DNA of 64,000 nt from Vibrio sp. FE10 (GCF_030297155.1 NZ_AP028068.1:558001-622000), one strand, 5' to 3'; counted from the stretch's first letter, positions 25,813 to 36,409 are shown. Notes: generated from the letters alone by a model not told the origin. Translations and numbers: made by a program.

Positions 25813-25944
25813 ATGCTGAATATGGAAATCTTGAAAGCGCTTACAGATTCGCTTCACGCCATGAAACTATTTCATGAGATTATTGTGTCTGTTATCAAGA
25901 TGGCGCTCGGTTACTTGCACGTCAGATCAAACAAGCCTGTCTAA
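25813..25944 (+). CDS. Possible 43-residue small protein
   Basis: The ORF starts MLNMEILKALTDSLHAMK and ends HVRSNKPV. A strong ribosome site (ggagg, 25803-25807) is 5 bases before the ATG, which is the main argument that it is real. The middle (KLFHEIIVSVIKMALGYL) is an amphipathic or weakly hydrophobic helix. It is divergent from the importer operon, and a LacI-type operator overlaps codons 7-11, so it would be under the same control. No family is recognised. It could be a small membrane-associated regulator of the transporter or a chance ORF. Confidence 0.45.
   Translation: MLNMEILKALTDSLHAMKLFHEIIVSVIKMALGYLHVRSNKPV
25832..25845. promoter_or_regulatory. LacI-type operator O2
   Basis: TGAAAGCGCTTACA is palindromic at 12 of 14 positions and shares TGnAAnCGCTTnCA with O1 and O3. 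It is about 100 bases from O1, close to ten helical turns, a spacing that would allow a DNA loop. Confidence 0.65.
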
Positions 25945-26108
25945 ATTCATTTTTTGAAAGCATCATTTGATGATGAACCCGTAGCTGACGGCAATATACA
26001 CGGGGAAAGTGACCTTGTTATTTCAATGGCCTTTCTAAATTGTATGAGAACATTTCATCTCATGCTCACTCGCATTTGTCATTTGTGCACAGTTAACCCG
26101 ATACAAAA
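25945..26108. other. Non-coding remainder of the lacI-mcp gap
   Basis: After the small ORF no further gene, repeat or operator is recognisable before the terminator of the chemotaxis gene. Confidence 0.5.
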
Positions 26109-26131
26109 ACGCCCAGCAAAAAGCTGGGCGT
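26109..26131 (-). terminator. Intrinsic terminator of the chemotaxis receptor gene
   Basis: A perfect 9-bp stem (acgcccagc / gctgggcgt) with loop aaaaa, followed on the minus strand by ttttg, lies 29 bases behind the stop of the receptor gene. Confidence 0.85.
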
Positions 26132-26159
26132 GAAATTATTTGAAAACTCAAATAGATGT

Positions 26160-28178
26160 CTAATTCTTATTTTCAGATGAGTTCGGTAACTTAAACTCCT
26201 GAGTGAGTGAGAATTGCTGTTGCGACATGATTTCTAATTGCTGACCATGAGAAAAGAGTACCTGTGAACGCTGGGAGTTTTCTTCCGCCAGTTCATGTAT
26301 CTGGCTGATGCTTTGCGTCACTTGGGATGCAACAACTTGATGCTCAGTGGTCGCCGTTGCGATCTGATGGCTTCTTTGCTCGACTTCATTGAGCAGGCCG
26401 TACACGGTCGATATGGACTGATTAACCTCGCCCGTTTGCTCAACGCACTGCGCCATATCAGTAACGCACTGATTGATTTGTTCAACGGCCAATTTAGAGC
26501 TGTTTTGCAGCCGTTCAATTTTATGGTGAATCTCTTGCGTGGATGCATTGGTTTTCGCGGCTAACACTCGAACTTCGTCAGCAACCACAGAGAACCCTCG
26601 GCCTTGCTCACCAGCGCGAGCAGCTTCAATAGCCGCGTTCAATGCCAACAGGTTAGTTTGTTCTGAGATACCGGAGATCACATCAAGAATCGACCCAATA
26701 CTGGCACTCTCTTTCTCGAGTTTATCGATTGTGGTGGTTGATTCTGCCAACTTACTTTCCAAAACGCCCATTAGGTCCACATTCTTGCCCATGGTTTGTT
26801 GTCCGGCGCTTGAACTGGTGACAGCCGATGTCACTAGAGTCAGTGTTTGGTTGGCGGCTTGAGTTATTTCAGTCACGGAACATTCGATCTGTTCCATCGC
26901 CGTTGCTACCATCACGGTTTGATTGGTTTGGTCCAACATCGCCTCACGTAACGAGCCACTGATGCTTTGGTTCTCTAGAGACGCTTCCTTCAAATGCAGC
27001 GATGATTGACGCATATTTTCAATCATGAGGGTGAGATGACTGATCATCAAATTGACCTTAGCACTGACTGAACCAAACTCATTATTGGCTTGATATTGAA
27101 CCGTCGAACTCAGGTCTTTATTGGCCACTTGGTCTAGCGTACTTTGCACAAGTTGACTTGGCTTGCGGATGCCTTTTGCGATGTTAACGCCAATCAAAAG
27201 CGCAATCAGAACCGATGCAGCAGAAATGATAGCTTGCATTACAAGGGACTGATTCGATGATTCGATCGACTCTTGATACAGAGCTGTTGCGGTATTTTCG
27301 GCGTACATAGAAAGTTGGTCGAAGTACCCCAACTGCACATCAATCGCCTGTTCAATCTCAGCTCTCTGTTCAGCTATCGACTCATGCAACTTAACGGTTT
27401 TCATGTGCGTAGACACTGAGCCTTGCGCTGAAAAGGCATGGGCCGCGAGTAGCGACAGAGATTGCTTGCTGCGTCTCACCAAAGCCGGAGCCTGTGCCTC
27501 CAAATTGGTAATGGCGTCTTCAAATCGCTCGTGACGACTTTGCAGACGTCGCTCTACCCCGCGAACTTCCGATGATGTCTGCAGCGAGAAAGCTTCATTC
27601 GCTTCTGCAGCAATCAAACTCAATTGAACCAATAATGCTTCTACCGCTTTTTGCGTTGCATCTGAGCTCGCACTCGCCAATTGATTCACCAAGGTATTAT
27701 TGAGTTGACCCACTACCGATTGAAATTGTGCCTGCTCCATCGAACCGAGATCTTTCGTATCCAAATAAGAAACGTATAAGTTTAAGGTCTGGTCAATCTT
27801 ATCGATGGTGGCAACGCCCGTTTCATCAATATTCTGGAGTATGGATTCAAGTGGAGAACCTGCCGTCCCTTTGCCTTCAAACCAATTCAATTGTTGCTGA
27901 TAATGCTCGATGTTATTCACAACGACTTGTTTTAGTGGTTCTAGCTCATCAACATAATCCGCTGATAAATAAGGAATTGAACTTCGATTGATATCCAAAA
28001 AACGAATGGTAAGCGTGGAAGATTGGAGCATTAAAGGAGCTGCTTGTTGAGTTATGGTTTCGATGTGTGAGGTTATGTTCTTGTTGCTGCTAATACTCAA
28101 CCATGCGCTACCCAGCATAATCACAATCAGCGTAAAGAAACCTAAATAAACTCGAGACACGATGGAAGAAAGTCTCAT
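26160..28178 (-). CDS. Methyl-accepting chemotaxis protein
   Basis: A 672-residue transmembrane chemoreceptor. Membrane helices lie at about 10-30 ([19 protein letters not shown]) and 311-333 ([20 protein letters not shown]) and enclose a mainly helical periplasmic sensor of about 280 residues, large enough for a helical-bimodular type domain. A HAMP segment follows, then the signalling hairpin with the tip [20 protein letters not shown], which contacts CheA and CheW. No C-terminal CheR-docking pentapeptide is seen (ends SSENKN). The ATG at 28178 is preferred over the longer frame because aagga lies 7 bases before it and the upstream codons overlap the porin terminator. Lying between importer operon and porin, it may sense the same sugar; ligand unknown. 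Confidence 0.93.
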   Translation of the reverse strand: MRLSSIVSRVYLGFFTLIVIMLGSAWLSISSNKNITSHIETITQQAAPLMLQSSTLTIRFLDINRSSIPYLSADYVDELEPLKQVVVNNIEHYQQQLNWFEGKGTAGSPLESILQNIDETGVATIDKIDQTLNLYVSYLDTKDLGSMEQAQFQSVVGQLNNTLVNQLASASSDATQKAVEALLVQLSLIAAEANEAFSLQTSSEVRGVERRLQSRHERFEDAITNLEAQAPALVRRSKQSLSLLAAHAFSAQGSVSTHMKTVKLHESIAEQRAEIEQAIDVQLGYFDQLSMYAENTATALYQESIESSNQSLVMQAIISAASVLIALLIGVNIAKGIRKPSQLVQSTLDQVANKDLSSTVQYQANNEFGSVSAKVNLMISHLTLMIENMRQSSLHLKEASLENQSISGSLREAMLDQTNQTVMVATAMEQIECSVTEITQAANQTLTLVTSAVTSSSAGQQTMGKNVDLMGVLESKLAESTTTIDKLEKESASIGSILDVISGISEQTNLLALNAAIEAARAGEQGRGFSVVADEVRVLAAKTNASTQEIHHKIERLQNSSKLAVEQINQCVTDMAQCVEQTGEVNQSISTVYGLLNEVEQRSHQIATATTEHQVVASQVTQSISQIHELAEENSQRSQVLFSHGQQLEIMSQQQFSLTQEFKLPNSSENKN

Positions 28179-28201
28179 AGTTATTCCTTGATCTAGTGGC
28201 G

Positions 28202-28227
28202 AAAAAAAGGGCACATAAAATGTGCCC
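28202..28227 (-). terminator. Terminator/attenuator between porin and chemoreceptor genes
   Basis: A 7-bp stem (gggcaca / tgtgccc) with loop taaaa is followed on the minus strand by seven T. Only about 24 bases separate the T-run from the receptor ATG, leaving little room for a separate promoter, so the receptor is probably expressed by read-through from the porin transcript. Confidence 0.75.
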
Positions 28228-28316
28228 AAGAATGGAGTTATTTAACGTGCCCTAATCAATCTGCCTTTAGGGCTAAAATGGACAGTATTTACTAACTATT
28301 TGAACGTACGACTATC

Positions 28317-28378
28317 TCAACATGTGTTCTTTGGAAATATACCAGTTTCAACATGTGCTCTTTGAAATAGCCGATTTC
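28317..28378. repeat. Imperfect tandem repeat behind the porin gene
   Basis: Two adjacent units of about 31 bases each begin with tcaacatgtg and share the pattern tcaacatgtgNtcttt(g)gaaata. They lie in the 3' untranslated region of the porin gene. No function is apparent. Confidence 0.6.
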
Positions 28379-28404
28379 AAAGCGTTGCTCTTGCTATCTT
28401 GTGA

Positions 28405-29694
28405 TTACCACCAAGCTTCAAACATTGCGCCGAACGACAATGTATCAACGTTGGTTGTCTTCACTGTGTTGCCTTTGGTTTCTACATCACCCACTGTTGT
28501 GTAGAAGCGAAGCATTGGACGGCTCCAAGGTAAACCACCTAGAGAAACGTTTTGAGAAAGCGTTACTTTCCATGCGTTCTCTTCACCGTCATCATCGTAA
28601 TCAACCATGCCGTAGCCCGCTTCTAACCAAGTAGAATGAACATCATCCCATTGGTATTGTGGACGAACGATACCCGCGTATTCCGTGTTCTCGCGGTCTA
28701 GATCTGAGCCTGAGTTATCTTTGTACGACACTAAGTAATCGATGATGAAGTTGTCTGTCGCTGCATAGCTACCTTCAACACTTGCGTACAAAGTTTGGTA
28801 GTCACCCTTAAGGTCGTATACTGATGAATCCGCACCGTCACCGTATTTAACAACCAACTTGTTAGAGTCGCCTAGCCCAAGGGTCGCACCCACAAGGTAT
28901 GCCGTTTCATCACTGACTTTTGGATCACCCGCTACGTCTGAGTCTGCTTCATCTGAAGCAAAACCATAGTTCGCATATAGGTCTAGTTGACCGATACCCG
29001 CGTTAATTGAATGAAGCTTAGAAGTAATTGCGTATCGACCGTTGTCATTTACGAGGCCGCCTTTCACTTGGCCTACAAAGCCCATATCTAGCTTCGCGCC
29101 GCCGAAATCTAAGTTGTTAAAGCCCGCGCCTTGACCATCGTGTGTCATCCAAAAGTAATCGTTCAAACCTTGTTGCGGACGTTGATGGAAGTCGCGACCA
29201 GCCCACATGTAAAGTTCTGGTTGGCTTTCAAATACATTAGTTACACCTGCGTACATTTTCTTCATGCTCAGGCCGCCGTCGTCAGCCCAAGCGTCAGCTT
29301 CCCAGTGGTCAGCCATGAATACGATGTCCCAGATAGCGCCATTGTCAGCTTCGAAAAGCTTCGCTAGCTGAACCTCACCACCGTTAGCTTCGTTACCTAA
29401 ACGACCGACAGAACGACCTGTTGTACCAATGTCTACGTAACGTTCATCACCACTTTTGTAGTGAGCGCCGTAACGAGCGTAACCAGAGAAGACAATGCCA
29501 TCTGGCACATTTGTTTCTGCAGTTAGAACCGCCTGTTGTTGGTCATCAACATACTTGATGTCACCAACTTGAGATTCTAACTCTAAGATTCGTTGCTCTA
29601 GAGCGGCAAGATCCGTTTCTGCAGCAAAAGAAGAGAGTGAAGCAAGCGAAGCCGCCACTGCGACCGTTATTGGCAAAAGCTTAAATTTTTGCAT
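28405..29694 (-). CDS. LamB-like carbohydrate porin
   Basis: A 429-residue outer-membrane porin of the maltoporin (LamB) family. Residues 1-24 are a signal peptide (cut after SFA-A). A short coiled-coil stretch (ALEQRILELESQVGDI, about 30-45) precedes the barrel, which starts FSGYARYGAHYKSG and ends with the aromatic C-terminal strand SFGAMFEAWW needed for outer-membrane assembly. The locus implies passage of gluco-oligosaccharides rather than maltodextrin; the symbol lamB is avoided for that reason. A LacI-type operator lies about 190 bases upstream and a terminator/attenuator follows at 28202. Confidence 0.88.
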   Translation of the reverse strand: MQKFKLLPITVAVAASLASLSSFAAETDLAALEQRILELESQVGDIKYVDDQQQAVLTAETNVPDGIVFSGYARYGAHYKSGDERYVDIGTTGRSVGRLGNEANGGEVQLAKLFEADNGAIWDIVFMADHWEADAWADDGGLSMKKMYAGVTNVFESQPELYMWAGRDFHQRPQQGLNDYFWMTHDGQGAGFNNLDFGGAKLDMGFVGQVKGGLVNDNGRYAITSKLHSINAGIGQLDLYANYGFASDEADSDVAGDPKVSDETAYLVGATLGLGDSNKLVVKYGDGADSSVYDLKGDYQTLYASVEGSYAATDNFIIDYLVSYKDNSGSDLDRENTEYAGIVRPQYQWDDVHSTWLEAGYGMVDYDDDGEENAWKVTLSQNVSLGGLPWSRPMLRFYTTVGDVETKGNTVKTTNVDTLSFGAMFEAWW

Positions 29695-29885
29695 TGTAAT
29701 TCCCTATTATTTTTTTGAGTTTTCATCGAACAGGGAAATATTAAGCAATGAAAGACTTGAAAAGTTAGTTGCTGTTCACACTGATAAATCAGCCTCAAAG
29801 CCATGAAACTTTTAGAGTTATCACCAGATATGGTTATTTATTTATAATCAGATAGATAGACGTGAAAATTCGTAATAATACGGCT

Positions 29886-29899
29886 TGAAATCGCTTTCA
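29886..29899. promoter_or_regulatory. LacI-type operator O3
   Basis: TGAAATCGCTTTCA is palindromic at 12 of 14 positions and fits the same consensus as O1 and O2. It lies upstream of the porin gene, with a -10-like tattat a few bases downstream on the minus strand. The 29695-30068 gap holds otherwise only this promoter region and the terminator at 29993. Confidence 0.65.
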
Positions 29900-29992
29900 T
29901 TTCATCAGTAATGGCGGGGTCTATCACGGAAAAGAGTGTGGTGGAGCGAGGTAAATATGGTGCAATTTTGATTGGTTTTCATAAATATGAAA

Positions 29993-30023
29993 AACCTCAA
30001 AATCTAAGGGCGATTTTGAGGTT
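29993..30023 (-). terminator. Intrinsic terminator of the prolyl oligopeptidase gene
   Basis: A perfect 12-bp stem (aacctcaaaatc / gattttgaggtt) with a 7-base loop, followed on the minus strand by ttttcat, lies 45 bases behind the peptidase stop. Confidence 0.85.
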
Positions 30024-30068
30024 AGTTATTCAGCTTCAAGTATCAATTTTATGGAATCAATCCATTAT

Positions 30069-32129
30069 TTAAAATGAATCTAGAGAGACTATCCCCATAT
30101 TGAACAGGGTAAACGCATAGATATCGGCAGTGAGATCGATCGCTTTACTCAATGGCATTCCAGCACCATGCCCTGCATTTACGTCAATACGAATCATCAC
30201 AGGCGCGCCACCTTCATGCTTGTCTTGCAGCTCTGCAATGAACTTATAAGAGTGCGCAGGCACCACACGGTCGTCGTGATCAGCTGTCGTAACCAATGTT
30301 GCTGGGTAATCGACGCCTCGCACCACATTATGAACCGGAGAATAACCAAGCAGGTATTCAAACATCTCTTTGTTTTGCGCTGATGTACCGTAGTCGTATG
30401 CCCAGCCTTCGCCAGACGTGAATGTGTGGTAACGCAACATGTCCAACACTCCAACCGCAGGTAAAGCCACTTGGAACAGCTCAGGCCTTTGTGTCATGCA
30501 AGCGCCAACCAACAAACCGCCATTAGAACCGCCGCGGATCGCTAACTTATCGCTGTTGGTGTAGTTTTCTTCGATTAAGAACTCGGCTGCGGCAATGAAG
30601 TCATCAAATACGTTTTGTTTCTGTTGTTGTGTACCCGCTTTGTGCCACGCTTTGCCATATTCGCCACCACCACGCAGGTTCGGCACTGCATATACGCCTC
30701 CCAGCTCTAGCCAGCTGCCAACCGTGCCCGAGAAAGAAGGCGTTAGGCTGACATTGAAACCACCATAGGCGTACAACATGGTTGGATTATTACCATCTAA
30801 CACTAATCCCTTCTTATAAGAGATAAGCATCGGAACCTGAGTGCCATCCTTCGAGGTATAGAAGACTTGTTTAGACTCAAATTGCTCCGATTCAAACGGC
30901 GCTTCAGAGCGTTGGTAGATTTCAGAATTGCCTGATTCGACATCGAAATAGAAAATCGTTGGTGGCGTAACATAGTTGGTAAAGGTGTAATAAAGCTCGG
31001 CTTGCTCATTTTTTCCACCTAAGCCACTGGCCGTTCCGAGACCAGGTAAGTGGATTTCACGAACGAGGTTACCTTGGTAATCCAACTGCTCAATCTTAGA
31101 CACCACATCCACCATATAGTGGGCAAACAAGTAACCGCCACCAGTGCTGATGTCCAAAGGCTGTGGCTTTTCGGGAATGATATCGAGCCACTGTTGATTG
31201 CGAGTATCAAAGCTCACCACCTTGCCGTTTAGCGCATCGAGATTGGTGTATAAGATGAAGACTTCGTCTTGGTTATCGATGAGATACGTATCGCTATCCA
31301 CATGATCAATCAGCGTATTGAGCTGTTGTTCTGCTGAGTTTAAATCGATATAGAACAGTCTGTTACCCGATGTCGACTCTTGGCCTAAGATGATCAAGTA
31401 ACGGTCGTCTTCGGTGGTGTAACCCGATACATAGCGGTGCTGCTCGGCGTTGTTTTCACCAAAGATCACCTTGTCGCTGGCTTGTTCTGTTCCCAACTGA
31501 TGGAAGTACAGCTTGTGTTGTTCAGTACGAGCCGAAAGCTGACTGCCGTCTGGCTTATCGTAGCTGGAGTAATAGAAACCGCGATTGCCTAACCAAGAGA
31601 TGCCGGTAAATTTAGCGTCAGTGATTTCGGCTTCGAGCTGTTGTTTGGTCTCGGTATCGATAACAAAAATCTTGCGCCAATCACTACCACCCTCAGAAAT
31701 GCTGTACGCCACCAAGCTGTAATCTTTCGAAAACGACACCGAACCTAGTGATGTCGTGCCATCTTCCGAGAAGGTATTCGGGTCTAAGAATACTTCAACC
31801 TGCGAGCCTTCTTTCTGACGATAGAGAATACTGTGATTCTGCAGTCCATCATTCTTATAGAAATAGGTGTAATCACCTCGCACAAACGGCTGCGAGCTCT
31901 TTTTGTAGTCTTGCGCTTTCGCCAATCGCTCTCGCAGTTCTGCGCGATACGGGATTTGAGCAAGGTAATCAAACGTCACTTCATTCTGGCTCGCCACCCA
32001 TTGCGCGGTTTCGTCGCTTCTGTCGTCTTCTAACCAGCGATATGGGTCTTCGATTATTTGACCAAAATAGTCATCGCTGACGATCTGTTTGTTGGTGATT
32101 GGATATTGATACTCTTTTAAATAGCTCAT
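30069..32129 (-). CDS. Prolyl oligopeptidase (S9A)
   Basis: A 686-residue cytoplasmic serine peptidase that cleaves short peptides after proline. The N-terminal part starts with the family signature EDPYRWLED (27-35), and residues of about 80-410 form the beta-propeller that limits substrate size. The alpha/beta-hydrolase domain carries Ser535 in GGSNGG, the Asp pair in ADHDDRVVP (619-620) and His654 in NAGHGAG. No signal peptide. The LysR gene ends 11 bases before its start and may be co-transcribed. Its last 135 coding bases have a diverged second copy at 11025-11159, across the sugar locus. Confidence 0.95.
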   Translation of the reverse strand: MSYLKEYQYPITNKQIVSDDYFGQIIEDPYRWLEDDRSDETAQWVASQNEVTFDYLAQIPYRAELRERLAKAQDYKKSSQPFVRGDYTYFYKNDGLQNHSILYRQKEGSQVEVFLDPNTFSEDGTTSLGSVSFSKDYSLVAYSISEGGSDWRKIFVIDTETKQQLEAEITDAKFTGISWLGNRGFYYSSYDKPDGSQLSARTEQHKLYFHQLGTEQASDKVIFGENNAEQHRYVSGYTTEDDRYLIILGQESTSGNRLFYIDLNSAEQQLNTLIDHVDSDTYLIDNQDEVFILYTNLDALNGKVVSFDTRNQQWLDIIPEKPQPLDISTGGGYLFAHYMVDVVSKIEQLDYQGNLVREIHLPGLGTASGLGGKNEQAELYYTFTNYVTPPTIFYFDVESGNSEIYQRSEAPFESEQFESKQVFYTSKDGTQVPMLISYKKGLVLDGNNPTMLYAYGGFNVSLTPSFSGTVGSWLELGGVYAVPNLRGGGEYGKAWHKAGTQQQKQNVFDDFIAAAEFLIEENYTNSDKLAIRGGSNGGLLVGACMTQRPELFQVALPAVGVLDMLRYHTFTSGEGWAYDYGTSAQNKEMFEYLLGYSPVHNVVRGVDYPATLVTTADHDDRVVPAHSYKFIAELQDKHEGGAPVMIRIDVNAGHGAGMPLSKAIDLTADIYAFTLFNMGIVSLDSF
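30093..30227. repeat. Direct repeat copy B within the prolyl oligopeptidase gene
   Basis: The 3' coding end of the intact peptidase gene, aligned without gaps to copy A at 11025-11159 at about 84% identity and in the same orientation. Confidence 0.85.
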
Positions 32130-32140
32130 CGTGATCCTTA

Positions 32141-33058
32141 TTAAAAATAATGTGAAATCGTCAGGTAACGCGTTCTGATGTGTTCAATCAATAACTTAAT
32201 CTTGTTTGGCGGCTGGCGAGTAAAGGGGTACACCGCATAAATACCGAGCTTTTTACCCACCAAATCTGGAAAGATGTCCACCAGCTGGCCGTTACGGATA
32301 TCGTGATACACCAGACAACGTGGTACGTACGCGACCCCATGACCGCCCAGCGCCGCTTTTCTTAATGCCGTCGCGTTGTCGGTAGAAAATGAACCCGAGA
32401 CACGCACGATGTATTTATCGTTGTCGGTACAGCCGTCTTTACTGTGCAGGAACTGCCACTCGCTGGCACCCGTTGTTTGATAGGCGTATTGCAAGCAGTT
32501 GTGCTTCACCAAGTCTTTAGGCAGCATCGGCTTACCATTCTTGGCGATATAAGACGGCGAGGCACACACTACCCATTGTGAATCCAATATATGACGAGCA
32601 ATAAGGCTTGAGTCTTCCAAGTAACCGGTACGAATTACCAAGTCCAACCCATCCTCAACCAAATCAACAAAACGATTGTTCAAAGACATATCGACCGTTA
32701 AACCTGGGTGCATATTACAAAACTCGGCAACGGCGTCTGCCAGAATCAAATCTCCGGAGATAGTAGGCACTGACATTTTGATATGACCACTAACATTTTC
32801 CCCAAAGCCTGAAACTGCGTCCATAGCCTCTTGGGCCGCCTGCTTCACATTTTTGGCTCCGTGTAACATTGCCTTGCCCGCCTCGGTCAGGGTCAATTTA
32901 CGCGTAGTTCGATATAATAATTGCACGCCTATTTCTTCCTCTAATCGCGCAATTCTTTTACTAACTACCGAATTTGTAAGGTTATTTTGCTCTGCCACCT
33001 TACTAAAACTGCCCAACTCTACTACCTGTGAAAACAGGATCAAATCGTCTGCTCGCAT
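32141..33058 (-). CDS. LysR-family transcriptional regulator
   Basis: A 305-residue regulator with an N-terminal winged helix-turn-helix ([19 protein letters not shown], residues 18-36) and a LysR substrate domain from about 90. It is divergent from the L-lactate permease gene, with 234 bases between them, and directly upstream of the prolyl oligopeptidase gene. LysR proteins commonly act on the divergent promoter, so control of the lactate genes by lactate or a related acid is the simplest guess; control of the peptidase is an alternative. Confidence 0.9.
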   Translation of the reverse strand: MRADDLILFSQVVELGSFSKVAEQNNLTNSVVSKRIARLEEEIGVQLLYRTTRKLTLTEAGKAMLHGAKNVKQAAQEAMDAVSGFGENVSGHIKMSVPTISGDLILADAVAEFCNMHPGLTVDMSLNNRFVDLVEDGLDLVIRTGYLEDSSLIARHILDSQWVVCASPSYIAKNGKPMLPKDLVKHNCLQYAYQTTGASEWQFLHSKDGCTDNDKYIVRVSGSFSTDNATALRKAALGGHGVAYVPRCLVYHDIRNGQLVDIFPDLVGKKLGIYAVYPFTRQPPNKIKLLIEHIRTRYLTISHYF

Positions 33059-33292
33059 TTGATTATGCCAATTTTGGAATTAATTATTTTCATTATTTCC
33101 CTATATCAATAAAAAATAAAGGGGTAAATTCACGCCAAATTAACAAAACAATTACAAAAACAGTCATTCCAATTACAAGAGTCGCCCAAATAAGGTATCC
33201 GTTTAGAGGCCAGAGCGATTCAAATGACGACAAACCATAACGTGATCTTTACTTCAAACATGAACGTTTGAAAACAGTACGAGGAAGTACCC

Positions 33293-34987
33293 ATGAGTGA
33301 AACTCTACTAGCTTTATTGGCCTTTTCGCCAATAGTTGTTGCAGCGATTCTGCTGGTTGGCCTTAACTGGCCAGCGAAAAAAGCGATGCCAGTGGCATTT
33401 GCATTAACCGTTGCTATTGCCCTATTTGCTTGGGATATGTCTGGCACTCGCGTGTTAGCTTCTGTATTCCAAGGCTTCGGCATTACCGTATCGGTTCTCT
33501 GGATTGTGTTTGGCGCCATCTTCTTATTAAACACTTTGAAACACACCGGAGCTATCACCACAATCCGTAACGGCTTCACTGACATCTCAGCAGACCGTCG
33601 TGTACAAGCGATCATCATCGCTTGGTGTTTTGGTTCATTCATTGAAGGTGCATCTGGCTTCGGCACACCCGCTGCAATCGCCGCTCCATTGTTGGTTGCC
33701 ATAGGCTTCCCTGCATTAGCTGCGGTACTGATGGGCATGATGATTCAATCTACGCCGGTATCGTTCGGCGCAGTTGGTACGCCTATCATTGTTGGCGTAA
33801 ACAAAGGTTTGGATACGCACAACATTGGTGAAAGCCTGATTGCCAATGGTTCAACATGGGATGCTTACCTACAACAGATCACATCAAGTGTTGCGATCAT
33901 CCACGCCTGCGTTGGTGTGATGATTCCTGTATTGATGGCGATGATGCTGACTCGCTTCTTCGGTAAGAACAAAAGCTGGACTGAAGGTCTTGATATCCTG
34001 CCATTCGCACTGTTCGCAGGTGCTGCTTTCACTATTCCTTACGCGCTAACGGGTGTTTTCCTAGGTGCTGAGTTCCCATCACTGATTGGTGGTTTGGTTG
34101 GCCTTGCGATTGTTGTAACAGCAGCAAAACGCGGCTTCCTAGTACCTAAATCAAAATGGGACTTTGAAAGCGAAGACAAGTGGCCAGCAGAATGGCTAGG
34201 TTCTTTGAAGATCGATCTTGATGACACTAAGCAAGGTCATAAGAAAATGAGCATGGCGATGGCATGGGCACCTTACGTGCTGCTCGCTGTCACTCTAGTT
34301 GCTAGCCGTGTGAGCCCTGAGTTCAAAGGCCTACTTAAGAGCGTTAGCCTTTCTTTCAGCAACATCCTTGGCGAGACCGGCGTAAGCACAGCAATTCAAC
34401 CTCTGTATCTACCTGGTGGTATCTTGGTATTCGTCGCACTGGTTGCGGTTCTAATGCAATCACGCAGCGCAGCTCCACTATCTAAAGCGTTTGGGGAATC
34501 GAGCAAGACTCTGATTGGCGCAGGCTTTGTACTGGTGTTCACCATCCCAATGGTTCGTATCTTCATTAACTCTGGTGTTAACGGGGCTGATTTAGCAAGT
34601 ATGCCAGTAACCACTGCAAACTTTGCAGCTGACCTAGTCGGCGGCGCATTCCCAGCGTTAAGTGCAACAGTTGGTGCGTTAGGTGCCTTCATTGCAGGCT
34701 CTAACACCGTTTCAAACATGATGTTCAGCCAATTCCAATTCGAAGTAGCACAAACACTGTCTATCTCTAGTGCTGTGGTTGTTGCTCTGCAAGCCGTTGG
34801 TGCTGCAGCAGGTAACATGATTGCGATTCACAATGTGGTAGCCGCATCGGCGACCGTAGGCTTGTTAGGACGCGAAGGCGCAACACTGCGTAAGACAATC
34901 ATCCCAACGTTCTACTACTTGGTGATGACAGGAATCATCGGCCTAGTAGTTATCTACGGCTTCAAAATGACAGACGCACTTATGTAA
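33293..34987 (+). CDS. lldP: L-lactate permease
   Basis: A 564-residue inner-membrane carrier of the LctP family that imports lactate with protons. About 13 hydrophobic segments are spread over the whole length, with the family blocks [19 protein letters not shown] (about 113-131), [14 protein letters not shown], and near the C-terminus [14 protein letters not shown] and [14 protein letters not shown]. An aggaag ribosome site precedes the ATG. It is the first gene of a lactate set followed by lldD and a D-lactate dehydrogenase on the same strand. Glycolate is a known alternative substrate of related carriers. Confidence 0.94.
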   Translation: MSETLLALLAFSPIVVAAILLVGLNWPAKKAMPVAFALTVAIALFAWDMSGTRVLASVFQGFGITVSVLWIVFGAIFLLNTLKHTGAITTIRNGFTDISADRRVQAIIIAWCFGSFIEGASGFGTPAAIAAPLLVAIGFPALAAVLMGMMIQSTPVSFGAVGTPIIVGVNKGLDTHNIGESLIANGSTWDAYLQQITSSVAIIHACVGVMIPVLMAMMLTRFFGKNKSWTEGLDILPFALFAGAAFTIPYALTGVFLGAEFPSLIGGLVGLAIVVTAAKRGFLVPKSKWDFESEDKWPAEWLGSLKIDLDDTKQGHKKMSMAMAWAPYVLLAVTLVASRVSPEFKGLLKSVSLSFSNILGETGVSTAIQPLYLPGGILVFVALVAVLMQSRSAAPLSKAFGESSKTLIGAGFVLVFTIPMVRIFINSGVNGADLASMPVTTANFAADLVGGAFPALSATVGALGAFIAGSNTVSNMMFSQFQFEVAQTLSISSAVVVALQAVGAAAGNMIAIHNVVAASATVGLLGREGATLRKTIIPTFYYLVMTGIIGLVVIYGFKMTDALM

Positions 34988-35012
34988 ACCATAAGTCGTT
35001 ACAAAAGCACTT

Positions 35013-35115
35013 GGCGTTAATACTCAATTCCCCGACTGCAACACCGTCTAATAAGACAGTTGATGAGTTTCGGAATGGATACTAAAACACATCAACACCC
35101 TCGGGTATTAACGCC
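35013..35115 (+). ncRNA. Candidate structured RNA between lldP and lldD
   Basis: A perfect 11-bp outer stem (ggcgttaatac, 35013-35023, with gtattaacgcc, 35105-35115) encloses two further hairpins: gtct/agac (35046-35057, 4-base loop) and gttgatg/catcaac (35059-35096). The fold is a multi-branch closed element of 103 nt followed by atttt. It could be a processed intercistronic structure, a cis-regulatory leader of lldD, or a small RNA ending in a weak terminator. It matches no RNA family that I recognise. Confidence 0.5.
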
Positions 35116-35269
35116 ATTTTATTGCTTATCTGTTTCACTGTTTATTTGCTTCATAGATTAGTTGCTTCACCGTTTAAGAAAGAACAAACGCTTACTTTTT
35201 CAAGAATTAAAGCAGCCCAAGCCAAGCTCTCATAGAAGGGCAACATCCCAAGAATTTAGGACTGAAATT

Positions 35270-36409
35270 ATGATCATATCCGCATCGACTGATTACCGCG
35301 CCGCAGCAAAAGCAAAATTGCCACCGTTTCTTTTTCACTACATTGACGGCGGTTCTTACGGAGAACATACCCTACGCCGCAACACGGCCGATCTTGCAGA
35401 GATCGCACTCAAGCAGCGTGTACTTAATGACATGTCGGACCTAAATTTGGAAACCGAATTGTTTGGCGAAAAGCTGGCGATGCCGATTGCCTTAGCGCCA
35501 GTTGGCCTAACAGGCATGTACGCACGACGTGGCGAAGTACAAGCGGCTAAAGCCGCAGACAACAAAGGCATCCCTTTTACGATGTCGACGGTGTCAGTTT
35601 GCCCAATTGAAGAAGTCGCACCTAAGATTGAGCGCCCAATGTGGTTCCAACTTTACGTGCTAAAAGATCGTGGCTTCATGAAGAACGTATTGGAACGTGC
35701 AAAAGCGGCTGGCGTCACAACACTGGTCTTTACGGTAGACATGCCTGTACCCGGCGCTCGTTACCGTGACATGCACTCAGGAATGAGCGGTCCAAATGCA
35801 GCAATACGTCGTGTATTTCAATCTATGCGTCATCCTAGCTGGGCAGTTGATGTTGGCTTATTAGGCAAACCACACGATCTTGGCAATATCTCTACTTACC
35901 GCGGCTCGCCAACCAAACTGGAAGACTACATCGGTTGGTTGGGTGACAACTTCGACCCGTCGATTTCATGGAAAGACCTAGAGTGGATCCGTGACTTCTG
36001 GGATGGCCCAATGGTCATCAAAGGCATTCTTGATGAAGAAGATGCAAAAGACGCAGTGAGATTTGGTGCAGACGGTATCGTAGTTTCAAACCACGGTGGT
36101 CGTCAGCTAGATGGTGTTTTATCAAGTGCAAAAGCACTGCCTGCAATTGCAGATGCAGTAAAAGGCGACACTAAGATTCTGGTCGACTCTGGTATTCGTA
36201 CTGGCTTAGATGTAGTACGCATGATGGCAATGGGCGCAGACTGCACCTTGCTTGGCCGCTCATTCGTCTACGCGTTAGCGGCGCAAGGACAAGCAGGCGT
36301 TGAGAATCTACTCGACCTGTATGACAAAGAGATGCGCGTTGCGATGACTCTAACTGGCGCTAAGACAATCAAAGACTTAACTCGTGAATCTCTGGTAGGG
36401 CTAGATTAA
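35270..36409 (+). CDS. lldD: L-lactate dehydrogenase, FMN-dependent, quinone-linked
   Basis: A 379-residue flavoenzyme that oxidises L-lactate to pyruvate and passes electrons to the respiratory quinones. It is an alpha-hydroxyacid oxidase TIM barrel: FMN-site [13 protein letters not shown], substrate Arg and catalytic His275 in [10 protein letters not shown], and the C-terminal phosphate loop [14 protein letters not shown]. The ATG at 35270 ([10 protein letters not shown]) is chosen because the family begins there and an agga site is placed before it; upstream codons of the longer frame have no family resemblance. Peripheral membrane association is expected. Confidence 0.95.
   Translation: MIISASTDYRAAAKAKLPPFLFHYIDGGSYGEHTLRRNTADLAEIALKQRVLNDMSDLNLETELFGEKLAMPIALAPVGLTGMYARRGEVQAAKAADNKGIPFTMSTVSVCPIEEVAPKIERPMWFQLYVLKDRGFMKNVLERAKAAGVTTLVFTVDMPVPGARYRDMHSGMSGPNAAIRRVFQSMRHPSWAVDVGLLGKPHDLGNISTYRGSPTKLEDYIGWLGDNFDPSISWKDLEWIRDFWDGPMVIKGILDEEDAKDAVRFGADGIVVSNHGGRQLDGVLSSAKALPAIADAVKGDTKILVDSGIRTGLDVVRMMAMGADCTLLGRSFVYALAAQGQAGVENLLDLYDKEMRVAMTLTGAKTIKDLTRESLVGLD

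Noticed and set aside
11163..30068. The sugar locus as a transposon or integrative element
   Set aside because: No transposase, integrase or terminal inverted repeats at its borders; only the diverged direct repeat of the peptidase gene end was found.
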